Source: Clostridium_I sp963725425
GTDB lineage: Bacteria > Bacillota > Clostridia > Clostridiales > Clostridiaceae
Direction: 5' to 3'
Assembly (NCBI GenBank): GCA_963725425.1
Contig: CAVRYJ010000040.1
Span: 124,001-188,000, forward strand
Length of the DNA stretch: 64,000 bases
The notes below the pieces were generated by a model that did no database searches, was not told the origin of the DNA, and saw nothing but the letters and a program-made list of their open reading frames with translations. Below, piece after piece: positions 45,081 through 53,303 of this stretch; the first letter of the stretch is position 1; the number at the start of each line of letters is the position of its first letter. The position numbers were made by a program, and so were the translations under genes.

Positions 45081-45627
45081 CTTTGCTAGTATTATTTCTA
45101 AGTCGTCCAACTTCATTTATTAATCTAGTTACTTGATCCTGATCTACTTCAATACCAACATTTCCTTCCTCTTCAAATCCATCTTGCTCTTCACCATCAA
45201 AACGGTACAATTTTTTTAATAATCCCCACAATATTTCCATTTCTTCAGTTTTAAAATCCTTAAAAACATCAGCAAAAAAATATATACTTGCCTCAGATAC
45301 TTCCATCAAAACCTGTTTTCCGTACTCCGTGATTTTAACATTCACCGCACGCTTATCCTGCTGGCTTGGTACAGTGATTACATATCCTTTTCTCTCCATA
45401 ATGGTTATAATTTGTTTTACACTTTGTTTGGTGGTACCTAATTTTCTAGCAATATTATTAAGTGTTGTTTGATCTTCCTGCAAATGACCAATTGCTACCA
45501 TTGTCATAATCTGTCTTGATGTCATGGTCCCAAGGTATTTATCTGCTTTTACCTGAATCTTATTGGCAAGAGAAAATAGTGTTGCATAAGTTTGCTGCAT
45601 TAAAAATATTTCTCTATAATTATCCAT
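45052..45627 (-). CDS. MarR-family regulator
   Basis: 191 residues with a winged-helix domain (about 30-130): GTMTSRQIMTMVAIGHLQE, NNIARKLGTTKQSVKQIITIMERKGYVITVPSQQDKRAVNVKIT. The chosen ATG at 45627 follows GAAGGAG; the open frame to 45708 has weaker context. A perfect TAGACA-N6-TGTCTA operator 18 bases upstream, and the same motif before the exporter, indicate autorepression and control of that exporter. The C-terminal residues are encoded by a heptamer repeat. Confidence 0.92.
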   Translation of the reverse strand: MDNYREIFLMQQTYATLFSLANKIQVKADKYLGTMTSRQIMTMVAIGHLQEDQTTLNNIARKLGTTKQSVKQIITIMERKGYVITVPSQQDKRAVNVKITEYGKQVLMEVSEASIYFFADVFKDFKTEEMEILWGLLKKLYRFDGEEQDGFEEEGNVGIEVDQDQVTRLINEVGRLRNNTSKDKIQDASDK

Positions 45628-45644
45628 ATTTTTCTCCTTCTTTA

Positions 45645-45662
45645 TAGACACTATATTGTCTA
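45645..45662 (-). promoter_or_regulatory. MarR-type operator before marR
   Basis: Perfect TAGACA-CTATAT-TGTCTA palindrome just upstream of the marR ribosome site. The half-sites are identical to those before the ABC exporter ATPase. Confidence 0.8.
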
Positions 45663-45736
45663 TGATAATAATAACAGAACATATGGACTTCATCAATATT
45701 AGGATCAATTAGTATTCAATTTTCCCATATTTCCTT

Positions 45737-45781
45737 TAGGCATCTTCAAAAAAATAGCAAGTCAGTATTCTGGTCTATTTT
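45737..45781 (+). repeat. TAGGCAT palindromic repeat, copy E
   Basis: TAGGCATCTTCAAAAAAATA then CAGTATTCTGGTCTATTTT, the best-conserved copy. It forms the 3' end of the truncated MFS gene. Confidence 0.65.
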
Positions 45782-46705
45782 GTGGTATACTTCGTGGGCA
45801 TAACCATTACATAGCCCACTATGCGCAAGGTAATGTCTCCTTGCCGAAACCATTAATGCTCCTGCCAGTGATCCTATACCCAAAGCTGCCATTAACAAAC
45901 CATATATTTTTTCACCTTGGTGAAGTACATTTTTAGTAAATACCGGAATTAAAATGTTATAATTAAATACAAATATGCCTACAACCAAAACCATTAATAT
46001 TGTCTGCATAAGGGTGGAATCTTGTGCAATATATATTAACCCATCTTTAATTTCTTTAAGCATATTACTGTTCACAGCTTTTTTTCTTACATATGGATTA
46101 ACTTCTATTTTTAATAAACTAAAAATAACCGCCATGAAACTAAATCCATTTATCAAAAAACACCATCCGGCTCCAAAGAATACCATAAAAACTGCGCCTA
46201 TTGCTGGTCCCGCTATTCTTGCTAAGTTAAATGTTGCAGAATTCAGAGCAATTGCATTCATTATATCTTCTTTCCCTACCATTTCCACAGTAAATGCCTG
46301 TCTTGTTGGCATATCAATAGTATTGGAAAATCCTAATATCAATGCTAGAATAAGTACATATTCATATTTAACGTTATTTGTAAAAACAAGTGTTGCTAAT
46401 ACAAAAGCTAAAATCATAGAAATGGTTTGAGTTATAATCAATATTTTTTTCTTTGGATATTTATCAATAACAACCCCTGCGAAAAGTGAGAAGATTGTGA
46501 TTGGCAAAAATTGAATTGTTCCTAATAATCCCAAAAGAAATGGTGACCCAGTTAAAGAAAGAACAATCCATGACTGTCCAATATTTTGTATCCATGTTCC
46601 TATCAGTGAAACACATTGACCTAGCCAATAATATCTAAAATTTTTATGTGATAATGCATGAAAATTATTATTAACAATGTTTTTAGAATTTTTGATTATA
46701 TTCAT
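45746..46705 (-). pseudogene. MFS exporter, C-terminally truncated
   Basis: The first 290 residues are a normal MFS exporter of the enterobactin-exporter/DHA3-like type: FRYYWLGQCVSLIGTWIQNI, FAGVVIDKYPKKKILIITQ, DMPTRQAFTVEMVGKEDIMNAIALNSATFNLARIAGPAIGA. After helix 8 or so (AALGIGSLAGALMV) the frame enters repeat DNA and reads ARRHYLAHSGLCNGYAHEVYHK, which is unlike any transporter. Around 110 residues (about four helices) are missing. The truncation is probably caused by insertion of the TAGGCAT repeat. It may not be functional. Confidence 0.8.
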
Positions 46706-46884
46706 TAGTATTCGCCTTCTTAGCTAATGTTATATGTAAAGCTTTTATCAAATAATTATATCATATAATTATTTGACATTTGTTCTCAATAGTTAATTCT
46801 AGTAAAACATTGTCGGCCATGTTTATATCATCCGCATTTCTATGAACATAATTACAAATTAGTTTTATTATGTATAAGAGATTA

Positions 46885-46922
46885 ATGGGCTGTTCCACTA
46901 ATTTCTTAGTACAACAGCCCCA
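46885..46922 (-). terminator. Terminator after the substrate-binding protein gene
   Basis: GGGCTGTT pairs with AACAGCCC, with an inner TAA/TTA pair, 20 bases after the stop codon. Read on the minus strand it is followed by AATCTCTTATAC, a weak T tract. Confidence 0.7.
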
Positions 46923-46940
46923 TAAAATATAGCATAAACT

Positions 46941-47915
46941 TTATTTGAAATTAACTATTAAACTTTTTATATCAACAGTTTTAGTTAACATTCCATCCGC
47001 CTTTAAAAAGTCTTGAGTCTTTTTAAGTTCGGTTATATCTTTTTGTGTTATTTTGGGATCAAAGTCGTATAGACCATACATACTTTTAACTTGATCCACT
47101 GTAAGTTTTGTCTCATCTGCTGTCATTTTGTATGTTTTATCTTTATTATTCTTCATAAATTCTAGACTTTTCTCATGAACTGCAAGATATCTTTTTGCTA
47201 TGTCGGGATATTTCGCCAAAAACTTTCCATCTGCTGCGATTACAATTGTTCCATCTATAATTCCATCGCCAGTTGTTAGTACACGAGCTCCACTTTTTTC
47301 TGCATTAGCAACTGAAGGTCCAGCAACAAGTGCTGCGTCCACCTTTCCAGCTAGAAGAGCTGATACGCTACTTGGTATATCCATATTACTAAACTCAACA
47401 TCGTCTGCTTTCATATTGTCTTTTGACAATGCTCCAAGAAGTAGCTGATGAAGTATAGTGCCTTTAGGACCAACTACTCTTTTCCCTTTAAGATCTTTTA
47501 TTGTTTTTATATTGGGATCTCTAACCATTATTGTGAATGCTTTTGGAGCTCTACTGTATATTCCAATAATTTTAATATTAACCCCATTGGCTGCTGCAAG
47601 AATAACTGAAGTGGCACCAATGGCATTACAAAAATCAAGTGAACCTGCTGCAACAGCTTCTGTCATTTTTGAACCATCAGTTATTTCTGGATAATTAATT
47701 TTAATACCATCTTTAGCAAATTCATTTTCAAAGAAATGATTTTTCTTTTCAACAATAGAAGGCACATTTAAAGGTGCTTTTACGTAAGAAATGCTAATGT
47801 TTTTTGGGTTAGTTGCCTTTGGTGGATTCGCTACCTGTTTTTGCCCACAACCAGCAAAAGAGGTTGAAATAATCAATGCACTTAAAATAATACCCGTTTT
47901 CTTAATAAAATTCAT
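46941..47915 (-). CDS. NitT/TauT-type ABC substrate-binding lipoprotein
   Basis: 324 residues. The signal peptide (MNFIKKTGIILSALIISTS) ends in the lipobox FAGCGQ, so it is anchored outside the membrane. The body matches the SsuA/TauA/NMT1-like fold: NVPSIVEKKNHFFE, TEAVAAGSLDFCNAIGAT, RDPNIKTIKDLKGKRVVGPKGT and LLAGKVDAALVAGPS. The ATG at 47915 follows CAGGAGGAAC. It is the third gene after the permease and ATPase. The substrate could be a sulfonate, nitrate, pyrimidine precursor or another small anion; the sequence does not decide. Confidence 0.9.
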   Translation of the reverse strand: MNFIKKTGIILSALIISTSFAGCGQKQVANPPKATNPKNISISYVKAPLNVPSIVEKKNHFFENEFAKDGIKINYPEITDGSKMTEAVAAGSLDFCNAIGATSVILAAANGVNIKIIGIYSRAPKAFTIMVRDPNIKTIKDLKGKRVVGPKGTILHQLLLGALSKDNMKADDVEFSNMDIPSSVSALLAGKVDAALVAGPSVANAEKSGARVLTTGDGIIDGTIVIAADGKFLAKYPDIAKRYLAVHEKSLEFMKNNKDKTYKMTADETKLTVDQVKSMYGLYDFDPKITQKDITELKKTQDFLKADGMLTKTVDIKSLIVNFK

Positions 47916-48663
47916 TTTGTTCCTCCTGTAGTAATTTATTGAAAATATTTGAAATCTGTTTTTTATAATAAAAAAATTCCTCACTGATAGTATCTCTGTA
48001 ATAATCAATGTTAATAGGTATTTCTTTTATTACCTTGCCTGTGTCCATTACAATAATTTTTTGCCCTAGGTAAATTGCTTCTTCAATATCATGAGTTACA
48101 AATAGGATTGTTTTACCACTTTTTAAAAAAATATTTATTAAATCATTTTGAATTTTCTTCCTATTAAATGGATCTAGTGCTCCTAGTGGCTCATCCATAA
48201 GTATTATTTGTGGCTCATAACATAGAGTTCTTCCTAATGAAGTTCTTTGTGCCATTCCTCCTGATATTTGAGAAGGATATGCATTTCTAAAATTATAAAG
48301 ACCTAGTAGTTTCAAATACTCATATACTTTTTCATTTACATAGGCTTTATCTTTACAGTTAATAAGGGAAAATGCCATGTTTTCTTCCACCGTAAGCCAG
48401 GGCATAAGTCTAGGCTCCTGAAACACTATGGATATTTTATTGTCTTGCCCATCATTTAAATCAGTTAACTCAACTGTACCTTCACTTTTAGTATCAATAC
48501 CACAGAGTAATTTCAATAGGGTTGTTTTGCCACAACCACTTCTGCCAACTATTGTTACAAAACTCCCATTTTCCACTGTTAAATCAATATTTTTCAAAGC
48601 TAATATTTTTTTATTGCTAATTTCAAATGTTTTGGAGAGATTTTTAATTATTAGACCAGCCAT
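47902..48663 (-). CDS. NitT/TauT-type ABC ATPase
   Basis: 253 residues of the SsuB/TauB group. Walker A VGRSGCGKTTLLKLL, Q-loop VFQEPRLMPWLTVEENM (typical of this group), signature ISGGMAQRTSLGRTL, Walker B IILMDEPLGALDPFNRKK and H-loop VTHDIEEAIYLG. The ATG at 48663 follows AAAGGAAGTAT. Its last codons overlap the binding-protein start, and it starts two bases after the permease stop. Confidence 0.93.
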   Translation of the reverse strand: MAGLIIKNLSKTFEISNKKILALKNIDLTVENGSFVTIVGRSGCGKTTLLKLLCGIDTKSEGTVELTDLNDGQDNKISIVFQEPRLMPWLTVEENMAFSLINCKDKAYVNEKVYEYLKLLGLYNFRNAYPSQISGGMAQRTSLGRTLCYEPQIILMDEPLGALDPFNRKKIQNDLINIFLKSGKTILFVTHDIEEAIYLGQKIIVMDTGKVIKEIPINIDYYRDTISEEFFYYKKQISNIFNKLLQEEQNEFY

Positions 48664-48664
48664 A

Positions 48665-49414
48665 TTATACTTCCTTTCCATAGGAATTCGTAAGTTTTTT
48701 TGATATTTTAATAATACAATAATCAATAAAATAGCCTAAAATACCTATTGATAGTATGCCAACAATAACAATATCAGGTCTTGAAAGCTGCTCTGCATCT
48801 ATAATCATGTATCCAATTCCTGAGGAAGCCGCTATAAGTTCAGCGCCCATCAGCGATCTCCAGCTATAACCGAGCCCAAGTTGAATCCCTGTCATTATTG
48901 AGGGTATAGCCTGGGGAAATATAATCCTAAAAAATTTATCTTTTTTACTAAAATGAAATATTTCACCAACTTCAAGAAGTTTTTTATCATAATTTGTGAC
49001 TCCATTTAATGTGTTTGAAAAAACAGGAAAAAATGTTGCTAAAAAAATAATTACAAGTTTTGAGGATTCACCGATACCTAACCATAATATTAATATTGGA
49101 ATCATGGCAAGGGGCGGAATATGTCTCATGAATTCTAAAAAAGGTTCAACATAAGGAATTACCTTTGGTTTGCTCCCGAGAAATATAGCAAGTGAAAAAG
49201 CAACTACAAAAGTTATTGTAAATCCAACAATAACTCTTAAAAAACTTACTATTAAGTTTTTTAAAAGCTCACCTGATTTTAGCATTTCATATGCAGCCAC
49301 TAAAACTACCTTAGGAGACGGAACAATATAACTATTAACGACATGAAACTTAGCAACAACAATCCATATTACTATTATAAATAATGGCAAGACTAGTCCC
49401 TTTATTTTTCTCAT
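48665..49414 (-). CDS. NitT/TauT-type ABC permease
   Basis: 249 residues with six predicted helices and the binding-protein-dependent transport motif FLEFMRHIPPLAMIPILILWLGIGESSKLVIIFLATFFPVF, followed by EVGEIFHFSKKDKFFRIIFPQAIPSIMTG with the EAA loop. It is the first gene of permease-ATPase-binding protein. The transcript leader (49513-49632) is structured, so the operon may be controlled by attenuation. Confidence 0.93.
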   Translation of the reverse strand: MRKIKGLVLPLFIIVIWIVVAKFHVVNSYIVPSPKVVLVAAYEMLKSGELLKNLIVSFLRVIVGFTITFVVAFSLAIFLGSKPKVIPYVEPFLEFMRHIPPLAMIPILILWLGIGESSKLVIIFLATFFPVFSNTLNGVTNYDKKLLEVGEIFHFSKKDKFFRIIFPQAIPSIMTGIQLGLGYSWRSLMGAELIAASSGIGYMIIDAEQLSRPDIVIVGILSIGILGYFIDYCIIKISKKLTNSYGKEV

Positions 49415-49456
49415 ATATTTCCTTTCAATACTACTTTTTAATAAGGCATCCCATGC

Positions 49457-49502
49457 AAAAATATACTAACACACTGATTTGTTGCTTTTTGATGATGCCT
49501 AA
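49457..49502 (-). repeat. TAGGCAT palindromic repeat, copy F
   Basis: Minus-strand TAGGCATCATCAAAAAGCAA followed by a CAGTGTGTTAGTATATTTTT segment. An inverted AAGGCATC at 49443 supplies a second terminal repeat. It sits between the structured leader and the permease gene. Confidence 0.6.
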
Positions 49503-49512
49503 AAACACAAAT

Positions 49513-49632
49513 AAAAAAAACTCTCCGAATGGAAAGCTTAATAACAAAAAGTCGGTTAATAAAACCTAGATAGTTTGTATATATTCTTTCCTTCCAGATC
49601 AGAACAAGTCTTGGCCGTTGGGTTAGTTTTAT
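49513..49632 (-). promoter_or_regulatory. Structured leader with intrinsic terminator before the NitT/TauT operon
   Basis: On the minus strand a 7-bp stem (ATAAAAC, 49626-49632, with GTTTTAT, 49559-49565) encloses about 60 bases. It is followed by a CTTTCC/GGAGAG terminator stem (49521-49536) and eight T residues (49513-49520). The loop contains GGAAAG (49586-49591), which is fully complementary to the CTTTCC arm of the terminator, so the two pairings exclude each other. This is a riboswitch-like layout; I could not match it to a known class. Confidence 0.5.
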
Positions 49633-49781
49633 CCTTATCAAATGGAAAAAATCTTTAATCATCTGATTAATAAAAGTTGTATTAATCAATATTTTATCAT
49701 ACTTAGAAAATAAATGCTAATTTAAGCAAAATATTCATAATCTCATACCATACCATTTTACACTTATATACTTGTTTTTGT

Positions 49782-50259
49782 TTATGTAGTTTCCCTTATA
49801 ATTAGCTCAACCGGTAAAATATTTTCAAATAGAATTCGCAACTTTTATAATTGATGCTGCTATCAAATCACTACTTGCGAAACATCCATCTATGTCTGGA
49901 TGTTTTGCGAACATCTCATATACTAAATTTTCATAACCTTCAAAATAGTTTAATTCTGTATGTTAAAGAACATAATCAATATTTTGTTCTTTAACTACAT
50001 AAATAAATGCTAGGCATCTGTTATTTGCATAGTATTCAATAGAGCTGGTTCGTTGTGCAAAAAATGGTTGAGCAACATCTGTGATTATTAGTCCGATTAG
50101 ATTTTACTTTCCCATAAATAATGAACGTGCTATTTCACCCATATTTATATTTCCAGAAAAGTTAGTTTCTATATATTGCATAGTTTTCTTTATATATATA
50201 TCCTTATAATTACTACCAAATGCAATGTCATTTTCAGCTTTTTCATTAAATTTATTCAT
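49782..50259 (-). pseudogene. Decayed LacI-family regulator
   Basis: A first fragment (50104-50259) reads MNKFNEKAENDIAFGSNYKD and ends in EIARSLFMGK. An in-frame TAA follows, then NLIGLIITDVAQPFFAQ and SSIEYYAN, clearly the LacI core. Further down, DIDGCFASSDLIAASIIKVAN and ENILPVELIIRETT match the end of LacI proteins. Large parts between are missing and frames change. The first fragment has a helix pattern (YIETNFSGNINMGEIARSLF) that also resembles an AraC helix-turn-helix, so the 5' part may be chimeric. Confidence 0.75.
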
Positions 50260-50317
50260 CCTCTCAATTTGTATAAAAATCATCTTATATTATAGCACTA
50301 CTAAGCAAAAACGCTAC

Positions 50318-50560
50318 TGATAACATAAGCTATGTAAAATGGGATATGAATAGAAATATGGCAGAAATTGGTTCGGAATGTTTGCCAGTAGAAAGGCAAA
50401 AATAAACAGCTCATAGATATATGCTAGGGCTATATCGAATTATGGATGAGATAACTTCAGCAGTTCCAAATCACCAATTGCACAGGAATACTTCTCTTAA
50501 GGTGATTATCAAAGCATCATATGGATTTTAAAGAGCAAATAATGTAAAGATGTTCTGCCT
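50318..50560 (+). pseudogene. Possible transposase relic
   Basis: Short broken frames include SLKVIIKASYGF then, after a stop, RANNVKMFCLV, which faintly recalls the C-terminal region of ISL3-type transposases. No inverted ends or intact frame were found. The assignment is weak; the stretch contains no good ORF. Confidence 0.25.
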
Positions 50561-50567
50561 TGTAAAA

Positions 50568-50612
50568 GGAGCTGCCTCAAAATAGAAATTAATTTTATTT
50601 TGACACAGCTCC
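50568..50612. terminator. Hairpin in the relic region
   Basis: GGAGCTG-CCTCAAAAT pairs with ATTTTGACACAGCTCC around an AT-rich loop. Followed on the plus strand by TTCTATACT, so termination strength is uncertain. It lies about 100 bases after the kinase stop on the minus strand. Confidence 0.5.
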
Positions 50613-50715
50613 TTCTATACTCAAAAAAAAGCAAAAAGGTAATTCCAAGAAGTCTACTTTTTGTATGATTGGGATATGATAGACATAAAAACCTAATTCA
50701 GTGCATATATGAAAA

Positions 50716-52056
50716 TCACGAATAAATATCAGAAAGTTCAACTTGTATACTTTCATTTCTGTTTTTCATATTTCTATTATAAATCATATTTTCATGAAAT
50801 ACATTTTTTGAAGGAAGCCTGACTGTAAACTTACTTCCTTTACCAACTTCACTTTTAACAGATATACTCCCACCATGTAATTCTGCAATGGACTTAACTA
50901 GACTTAAACCAATACCTGTACCTTCCGTATTTCTTGATAGTGAGTTATCTACCTGCTTAAATCTATCAAAAATAATAGCTAAGTCCTTCTCTTCAATACC
51001 AATTCCATTATCTTTTACTGATATTTCAACAAATTCATTTTTATCACTAACCTCCACAAATATTTCATCACCTTCATCTGAAAATTTTATGGCATTGGAT
51101 ATAAGATTTAACACTATTCTCTCTATCTTTTCTGAATCACAAGCTATAATTTTTTCTTCTATATTCGTATCGAAAATAATGCTTAAGTTTTTACTGTCTG
51201 TAAAAGTAGTTACAGACGTAACCAATTTCTCCACTATTTCTACTATATTGTTATTTGATAAGTTGAGTTTAAAGAATCCAGCTTCAATTTTAGATAAATC
51301 AACTATGTTATTAATAAGTTTGGATAACCTATAACAATTTTGCTTGATTGAGTCAGTATATTTAATAATTGAATTTCTATTTTCGTCTAATGACCCACTT
51401 TTGCAATACATATCAAATAACTGAACTGTTGAAAAAATAACATTTAATGGTGTTTTAAGTTCATGGGATATGTTAACAAAAAATTCTCCCTGCACTCTAT
51501 TAGCAATAATTAACTCTGCTGCACGTTTACCTTTCTCCTCATTTTGAAATGTAAGTTCCTTATTTGCAATGATTAATTCTGCAGCACGTTTACCTTTTTC
51601 TTCGTTTTGAAATGCAAGCTCTTTATTTGCAATAATTAACTCTGCTGCACGTTTACCTTTCTCCTCATTTTGAAATGTAAGTTCTTTATTTGCAATGATT
51701 AATTCTGCTGCACGTTTACCTTTCTCCTCATTTTGAAATGTAAGTTCTTTATTTGCAATGATTAACTCTGCTGCACGTTCTGCTTTCTCCCCGCTTTGAA
51801 ATGCAATCTCCTTATTAGCAATAATTAACTCTGCTGTACGTTCTGCTTTCTCTCCGCTTTGAAATGCAATCTCCTTATTAGCAATAATTAACTCTGCTGT
51901 ACGTTCTGCTTTCTCTCCGCTTTGAAATGCAATCTCTTTATTAGCAATAATTAACTCTGCTATTCGTTCTGCTTTCTCTTCTTTTTCTCTAAGTCTCATT
52001 TTCAGTTGTTCTGCTACCGACTTTCCAATTATCTGTTTATAAAAATTATCATTCAT
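50716..52056 (-). CDS. Soluble histidine kinase with 21-residue tandem repeats
   Basis: 446 residues with no membrane helix. Residues about 25-195 are eight 21-residue units of the type AERTAELIIANKEIAFQSGEK, three heptads each, forming a long continuous coiled coil. Then comes a HisKA domain (FFVNISHELKTPLNVIFSTVQL) and an ATPase (LNLISNAIKFSDEGD, VKDNGIGIEEKDL, GTGIGLSLVKSIAELHGG). Units 1-3 and 4-7 fall into two sequence types, suggesting stepwise duplication. It has no response regulator beside it. Its sensor input, if any, must come through the coil or a partner protein. Confidence 0.9.
   Translation of the reverse strand: MNDNFYKQIIGKSVAEQLKMRLREKEEKAERIAELIIANKEIAFQSGEKAERTAELIIANKEIAFQSGEKAERTAELIIANKEIAFQSGEKAERAAELIIANKELTFQNEEKGKRAAELIIANKELTFQNEEKGKRAAELIIANKELAFQNEEKGKRAAELIIANKELTFQNEEKGKRAAELIIANRVQGEFFVNISHELKTPLNVIFSTVQLFDMYCKSGSLDENRNSIIKYTDSIKQNCYRLSKLINNIVDLSKIEAGFFKLNLSNNNIVEIVEKLVTSVTTFTDSKNLSIIFDTNIEEKIIACDSEKIERIVLNLISNAIKFSDEGDEIFVEVSDKNEFVEISVKDNGIGIEEKDLAIIFDRFKQVDNSLSRNTEGTGIGLSLVKSIAELHGGSISVKSEVGKGSKFTVRLPSKNVFHENMIYNRNMKNRNESIQVELSDIYS
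51499..51980 (-). repeat. 63-bp tandem repeats inside the histidine kinase gene
   Basis: Nearly eight units of 63 bp, each encoding 21 residues, with high identity between neighbours. The unit length keeps the reading frame, so copy number can vary without breaking the gene. Confidence 0.92.
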
Positions 52057-52246
52057 ATGGCATCACTCCTCAGTCTACTTTTTTCGGTGTAGTGGTCCAT
52101 TTATCCGAGGACTATCTGCTGTTTAGTACTAGGTTTTATAATCCACAGTTTTAAAACTAATTGTCATTTTCTTTATTATATTCTACATTTCGACTAAATT
52201 CTACATTTAGACCGGATTATTTATAATTTAATATAATGAGATTATT

Positions 52247-52417
52247 TTACCAACCAATATATTTTTTTATTGCAGCAGCTACTCCATTGTCATCATTAGA
52301 TAAAGTTACATCATCAGCTGAGAGCTTTACCTTATCGGGAGCGTTTCCCCCAGCAATGTCCACTGCTGCATACTGAATCATATCGATATCTAGACATAAC
52401 ATCTTATATTTCTTCAT
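52247..52417 (-). pseudogene. Internally deleted Cof-type HAD phosphatase (56 codons remain)
   Basis: The frame starts MKKYKMLCLDID, the N-terminus of Cof-type HAD phosphatases with the first aspartate motif. It jumps directly to MIQYAAVDIAGGNAPDKVK and SADDVTLSNDDNGVAAAIKK, which is the family's C-terminus. The middle of about 200 residues is absent while the frame stays open. The joint lies near GATATCGATATG (52381-52394). This is a deletion relic; the remaining 400-base gap around it shows no other gene. Confidence 0.75.
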
Positions 52418-52455
52418 AGTATAATTCCCACTAAAAATTTTATTACGTTGGCTAA

Positions 52456-53219
52456 CTAAACCGATGGAGATAGTGTCCCACCTGAACCCTTCAAATATAT
52501 ATAAGGATTACTTGGTTTAGCTATTGGTTTCACATTTGTAACCTTAATTACTGGTATTGTTTTATTAATAGGATCATCCTTATCAAAATTAGGATTAACA
52601 TCTATAATTCCAGTGACCTCTACCCACTGATCATTCTGCAGGGTAGAATGATCAATCTTAATAACAAGTCCTGTTAACTCAGCATCTGCTGCACAGCATA
52701 TTATAATCATTCTCCCCACTACAAATGTATCCTTTGGAAAAGTTTCATCTTTATATACAAAACCTCCAATAGTTATCTTTTTGCCCTTATATTTATTTGC
52801 ATTATACTTTATTTCATTTACAACATCAGAATAATTTTTCTCATTTGGTTTTATTAAATTTCCTTGAAACCCACTTGCACCACTTCCATTTGAATTTGAA
52901 GCACTACTAGTTGCAGCATAGCTATCATTAGAATATCCTTTTTGTGAAACTATTTCTCCATTAAGTCCCTGGGGATTTACTATATATACTAGCACTAAGG
53001 GAAGTAAAAATATTGTAGATGCACCTTTTACGTGACTACCATTACCCTTAAATATCTTTTTTACCTGCAAGAGAGATAATATTATAAATATAAAAAGCGA
53101 GAAATACATATAAATCGTCATTCTTGGATGAATAAATAAATAAAGTTTTTGGTTGAAATAAGATAGTATATGTAATAAGTAAATCCTACTAGTATTATAA
53201 GCCACTTTAGTTCTTTCAT
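52456..53219 (-). pseudogene. TIGR03943-family protein, one frameshift near the N-terminus
   Basis: Partner of DUF318 permeases. The N-terminus reads MKELKWLIILVGFTYYIYYLISTK from 53219 in one frame, then LYLFIHPRMTIYMYFSLF in another. Adding one A at the A5 run (53146-53150) joins them. The middle is Ser/Asn-rich (SNDSYAATSSASNSNGSG) and the C-terminal domain has GGFVYKDETFPKDTFVVGRMIIICCAADAELTGLVI with a CC pair, typical of the family. It follows the DUF318 permease and lies next to znu genes, hinting at metal handling. Confidence 0.85.
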
Positions 53220-53303
53220 ATTTACTTTAAACAAATGAGGCACCTCCACACAACCAATTTGAATTTATCTAATCCATAGCCAATTGTGATACTCTAAAAT
53301 CAT

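Noticed and set aside
49580..49620. TPP riboswitch before the NitT/TauT operon
   Set aside because: TGATCTGGA on the minus strand matches part of the TPP core, but the CTGAGA element and the rest of the aptamer are absent.
49438..49689. 83-codon ORF upstream of the NitT/TauT permease
   Set aside because: It runs through a repeat copy, a terminator and the structured leader; it has no ribosome site and its translation is not protein-like.
51499..51980. CRISPR array
   Set aside because: The 63-bp repeats have no spacers and are in-frame coding sequence for a coiled coil.
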